Positions 60,973 to 64,000 of a stretch of 64,000 nt of DNA are shown here, in pieces (position 1 is the first letter of the stretch; each line of letters begins with the position of its first letter). A program made the position numbers and the translations under genes. The notes below the pieces were generated by a model that was given only the letters and a program-made list of their open reading frames with translations, was not told the DNA's origin and did no database searches. The stretch comes from Thalassobaculum_A sp040219215 (GTDB taxonomy: Bacteria > Pseudomonadota > Alphaproteobacteria > Thalassobaculales > Thalassobaculaceae): the NCBI RefSeq assembly GCF_040219215.1, contig NZ_JAVJSX010000031.1:1-64000 (forward strand), written 5' to 3'.

Positions 60973-61986
60973 ATGCGATGGTTTGTTAATAAACATCCAG
61001 TCTGGGCCGGTTTTATAATCATATTGGCTGCAATAGCTTTGTGGCTGATTTTTGCTGTGTGGCCGGAGTGGTTGGTTGATGCTGTTGGACGAAAGAAAAT
61101 ATTCCTCAACGCATTATTCAATGGAATCACTTTAGGCGGGCTTTATTTTTTAGTTGCCAGTGGATTTACGCTGATATTCGGGTTGATGCGCAATGTGAAT
61201 CTTGCTCATGGGTCGTTGTACCTTTTGGGCGGATACATCGGGTATGGAGTCGCGGAGTGGACAGGGTACTGGCTCCTGGCTTTCCCTGCGGCGTTCATCG
61301 TCGCCGGGGCCTTCGGAATCCTGCTTCAACTCGTCGTCTTCAGGCGCATGGAGGGACAGGATCTACGTCAGACGCTGGTGACGATTGGCGTGTCGATCGT
61401 CATGGCCGATCTCATGCTGTGGATATGGGGAGGAGATTTCTACAACATTCGCGCCCCAAGTTGGCTCAGCGGGCCGATGGAGACCTTCTTCGTCACCGAC
61501 GTGCGAACATCCACGGGCGATCTGATCTTTCTCAAGTACCCGATGGTCCGCGTCGTCATATTCGCCGCATCGGTGGTTGTCGGCATTGGGATGTGGCTGC
61601 TTCTCAGCCGGACGCGGGTCGGCATGATGATCCGGGCCGGTGTGGATGACAGCCAGATGCTGGCGGCAACCGGAGCGAGGATCCAACTGGCATTCTTGGG
61701 CGTGTTTGCGTTCGGCGCGGGATTGGCCGGGATGGCCGGCGTCGTCGGAGGTACATTCCAGTCGGTGGCGCCGGGCGAGGACATCCGGTTTCTGCTCGCG
61801 TCGCTGGTGGTTGTGATCGTTGGTGGGATGGGCTCGATCCCCGGAGCCGCGATCGGCGCTCTTCTGATCGGCCTGGCAGAACAGTTTGGCTCGGTCTACT
61901 TCCCCACCTATGCCGTGGTGCTGACGTTCCTGATCATGGTGCTGGTGCTCGCCTTCCGCCCTCAAGGCTTGATGGGTAGGGCGTGA
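60973..61986 (+). CDS. livH: Branched-chain amino acid-type ABC permease (LivH)
   Basis: A 337-residue permease with about eight helices. LNALFNGITLGGLYFLVASG and FTLIFGLMRNVNLAHGSLYL are the LivH N-terminal signature; SRTRVGMMIRAGVDDSQMLA is the ATPase-coupling loop and VIVGGMGSIPGAAIGALLIG the C-terminal motif. The first 75 codons use more A/T than the rest of the gene and its neighbours. Its stop overlaps the livM start in TGATG. Confidence 0.92.
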   Translation: MRWFVNKHPVWAGFIIILAAIALWLIFAVWPEWLVDAVGRKKIFLNALFNGITLGGLYFLVASGFTLIFGLMRNVNLAHGSLYLLGGYIGYGVAEWTGYWLLAFPAAFIVAGAFGILLQLVVFRRMEGQDLRQTLVTIGVSIVMADLMLWIWGGDFYNIRAPSWLSGPMETFFVTDVRTSTGDLIFLKYPMVRVVIFAASVVVGIGMWLLLSRTRVGMMIRAGVDDSQMLAATGARIQLAFLGVFAFGAGLAGMAGVVGGTFQSVAPGEDIRFLLASLVVVIVGGMGSIPGAAIGALLIGLAEQFGSVYFPTYAVVLTFLIMVLVLAFRPQGLMGRA

Positions 61987-63041
61987 TGGCGTTGGTTGAA
62001 AGCCGCCCTCGTGAAACGCGCCGGATCGGCTGGCTCGAGCGGCTCCCCGCCTCGTACTGGGCGTTGGGTGCCGTGCTGCTGCTGATGCCGGCTTTCGCAA
62101 GCGATTTCGTTATTTTTCAGATCATGGGCTGGACTTTCATCCTGGGCATCATCGCGCTCAGCCTGATGTTCCTTGCTGGTTACGGCGGGATGGTCAGCCT
62201 GGTGCAGATGTCGGTCGCCGGAGTGGCCGGCTACATGATTGCGATCTGCGGCGACAGCGCGATCGAGACGATCAGCCAGGGCTGGCCCTGGTACATCGCG
62301 ATCCCATTGGCTTTGATTATCGCGGTGGCCGCTGGCACGGCGGTCGGCTGGCTGGCGGTCCGTACCGAAGGCATCTACACGATCATGATCACGTTGGCCA
62401 TTGCGTCGGCGTTCTTCTACTTCGCTCGCCAGAACTACGTCATCTTCAACGGGTTTTCTGGCTTCAACGGAGTGCTTCCTCCCGAACTTTTCGGCGTGGA
62501 TTGGCGGGCTCCGGGCGCCTTCTACTACCTGACCCTGTTCTGGGCGACGGCTGGCTATCTGGCGGTTCTCTACCTGTCGCGCGCGCCGTTCGGTCTGGCG
62601 CTTCAGGGCGTTCGAGATAACCCGCGCCGGATGGCGGCCCTGGGCTTCAACGTTACGGCGCACCGGGTTGCGGCTTACTCTTTCGCGGCTTTGCTGGCCG
62701 GGATCGGCGGCATTCTTCTCACGTGGCAATCGGCCCAGATTTCTCCAGGTACCGCGGGTATCGGGCCTGTTATCGACATACTCGTCATCGCTGTGATCGG
62801 CGGGCTGCGCCATCCGATCGGCCCGTTCATCGGTGCGTTCATCTACGTCCTGCTCAAGACCTTCGCATTGGACGCGCTGGTTGCCGTCGGCCTTGGCGGG
62901 GAGAGGTTTCAACTCCTGATCGGCGTCGGTTTCGTGCTCATCGTGTTCTTCTCGCCCGATGGGGTTCTGGGATTGTGGGAGAAAGTTCGACAGAACCGCG
63001 GCCGCGATCTGGTTCGGGACCCGTCCGGAGAGGCCCGATGA
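61986..63041 (+). CDS. livM: Branched-chain amino acid-type ABC permease (LivM)
   Basis: A 351-residue permease with about ten helices. LMFLAGYGGMVSLVQMSVAG is the LivM signature, RAPFGLALQGVRDNPRRMAA then LGFNVTAHRVAAYSFAALLA the coupling loop, and VIAVIGGLRHPIGPFIGAFI the C-terminal motif. The ATG at 61986 overlaps the livH stop; an in-frame GTG precedes it. It overlaps livG in ATGA. Confidence 0.92.
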   Translation: MALVESRPRETRRIGWLERLPASYWALGAVLLLMPAFASDFVIFQIMGWTFILGIIALSLMFLAGYGGMVSLVQMSVAGVAGYMIAICGDSAIETISQGWPWYIAIPLALIIAVAAGTAVGWLAVRTEGIYTIMITLAIASAFFYFARQNYVIFNGFSGFNGVLPPELFGVDWRAPGAFYYLTLFWATAGYLAVLYLSRAPFGLALQGVRDNPRRMAALGFNVTAHRVAAYSFAALLAGIGGILLTWQSAQISPGTAGIGPVIDILVIAVIGGLRHPIGPFIGAFIYVLLKTFALDALVAVGLGGERFQLLIGVGFVLIVFFSPDGVLGLWEKVRQNRGRDLVRDPSGEAR

Positions 63042-63829
63042 TCGCCCAGTCCAGCGTCACTCAACGGCTGTCCGCAACCGGTACCGCCAATGCGCTCGAG
63101 CTCAGGGGCGTTTCCAAGCTGTTCGGGGCACTGGCTGCATTGTCGGACATCAACATCACCGTGCGGCCTGGGGAACGCCGGGCGGTACTGGGCTCGAACG
63201 GGGCTGGCAAGACCACGCTGTTCAATTGCGTGACCGGCGACTTTCCCCTGACGACGGGAGCGATCCGATTCTTCGGTGAGGACATTTCGGCGTTCCCTGC
63301 GCACGAGCGTATTCGGCGCGGGCTTCGGCGGACCTACCAGATATCGCTGCTGCTGAACGGGTTAAGCGTGATCGACAATGTCTACTTGGCGTGTCGAGGC
63401 GTCTCGCGGGGCCGGTTCTCCTTCCTTCGGCCGCGTCGCGACGATGCGCTGATGGCGAGTGCGGAGACCCTGGTGCGGGTGGTGTCCCTGGACAGCGTGC
63501 AGGACGCGTTGGTTTCGACACTGTCCCATGGCCAGCAGCGCCAACTCGAGATCGCCATGGCGCTGGCCGGCGCCCCCAGGTTCATCCTGTTCGACGAACC
63601 GGCAGCCGGGTTGAGTCCGACCGAGCGGCGTGACCTGATTCAGATCCTGACCGGGCTGCCCAGCCACATGGGGTTCATCATCATCGAACACGACATGGAC
63701 GTGGCGCTTCGCGTCGCGGAAAGCGTGACGATGATGCACAACGGTCGCATCTTCAAAGAAGGCAAACCAAGCGAGATCGAGGACGACCCGGAAGTTCAGG
63801 CCCTTTATCTGGGAGGCGGTCCTGACTAG
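63038..63829 (+). CDS. livG: Branched-chain amino acid-type ABC ATPase (LivG)
   Basis: A 263-residue ATPase: Walker A AVLGSNGAGKTTLFNCVTGD, family loop RRGLRRTYQISLLLNGLSVI, signature LSHGQQRQLEIAMAL (His instead of the first Gly, common in LivG), Walker B FILFDEPAAGLSPTERRDL and the H-loop IIIEHDMDVALRVAE. It starts four bases before the livM end. It works with LivF on LivHM. Confidence 0.93.
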   Translation: MIAQSSVTQRLSATGTANALELRGVSKLFGALAALSDINITVRPGERRAVLGSNGAGKTTLFNCVTGDFPLTTGAIRFFGEDISAFPAHERIRRGLRRTYQISLLLNGLSVIDNVYLACRGVSRGRFSFLRPRRDDALMASAETLVRVVSLDSVQDALVSTLSHGQQRQLEIAMALAGAPRFILFDEPAAGLSPTERRDLIQILTGLPSHMGFIIIEHDMDVALRVAESVTMMHNGRIFKEGKPSEIEDDPEVQALYLGGGPD

Positions 63830-64000
63830 TCGATCCGCCCCGGTCCTCGCGATCCGCGATCTGAACGTCCTGTATGGTCAGAGCCATGCATTGCAGGGTG
63901 TCGACCTGGAATTGGGAAGTGGTGTGCTGTCGGTCGTCGGCCGGAACGGCATGGGCAAGACAACGCTCTGCAATGCGATCATGGGGATGGTCCCCGTCGC
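63822..64000 (+). CDS. livF: Branched-chain amino acid-type ABC ATPase (LivF), 5' part only
   Basis: The frame VLAIRDLNVLYGQSHALQGV, then DLELGSGVLSVVGRNGMGKT and TLCNAIMGMVPV, is the LivF N-terminus with Walker A GRNGMGKTT. The window ends inside the gene. No ATG, GTG or TTG occurs in frame before the conserved start; the best candidate is CTG at 63822, overlapping the livG end with GGAGG upstream. The exact start is therefore uncertain. Confidence 0.85.
   Translation, partial: MTSRSAPVLAIRDLNVLYGQSHALQGVDLELGSGVLSVVGRNGMGKTTLCNAIMGMVPV

Overview
The window is GC-rich, densely coded DNA from an alphaproteobacterium, most likely a Rhodospirillales-type environmental bacterium. This is inferred from two EcfG-type sigma factors, NepR/PhyR-type partners, an HWE-family kinase, FixLJ/FixK control of a cbb3 oxidase, and many ABC uptake genes. 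There are no rRNA or tRNA genes and no CRISPR array. The only mobile DNA is one IS end at the left edge and two decayed serine-recombinase remnants.

Layout. (1) 1-6.7 kb: an IS21-like end that truncates a response regulator, then a general stress response (GSR) block: a PhyR-like protein without a phosphorylatable Asp, a NepR-like anti-sigma factor with a perfect EcfG promoter, a small receiver protein, a 1202-residue CheB-CheR-PAS-HWE kinase and an EcfG sigma factor. (2) 6.7-15.7 kb: a six-gene leftward operon built around a CsgG/HfaB-type outer-membrane channel with two secreted repeat or curlin-like proteins (HfaD-like and HfaA-like), a Sel1-repeat protein, a lipoprotein and a PAS-like protein. 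Next to it are three LuxR/NarL (CsgD-like) regulators, all with degenerate receivers, one more secreted protein, AT-rich intergenic islands and a second EcfG sigma factor. This looks like a stress-linked surface-fibre or holdfast-like system and is the most interesting part of the window.

(3) 16-36.4 kb: redox and stress metabolism: a PoxB-like ThDP enzyme, a PaoABC-like aldehyde oxidoreductase, a stress-type SDR, PQQ glucose dehydrogenase, a formate dehydrogenase operon whose alpha subunit is frameshifted in a 7-base homopolymer, a SYLF protein, cupin and CBS proteins, a mercuric-reductase-like flavoprotein and a large KatE catalase. Several of these have upstream GGAAC-N16/17-(C/G)GTT-like sequences, so they may be EcfG targets. 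(4) 36.6-48.8 kb: fixK, a lone receiver, fixJ, fixL, ccoNOQP, a 67-residue membrane protein, a DUF2189 protein, ccoI and ccoS, with FNR/FixK boxes, bracketed by two broken serine-recombinase remnants.

(5) 48.8-56.6 kb: an M20-type amidohydrolase divergent from a dipeptide-type ABC importer whose second permease and first ATPase are fused, ending in a FadR-type regulator. (6) 57.2-64 kb: a branched-chain-amino-acid-type ABC system (binding protein, livH, livM, livG, partial livF) with an Fe-ADH-fold protein that has lost its metal ligands and an AraC regulator.

Read as a whole, the left half joins GSR signalling to a putative surface structure and to stress enzymes, the middle handles low-oxygen respiration, and the right end is nutrient uptake. 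All functional calls come from reading the translated sequences by eye; no database search was run.
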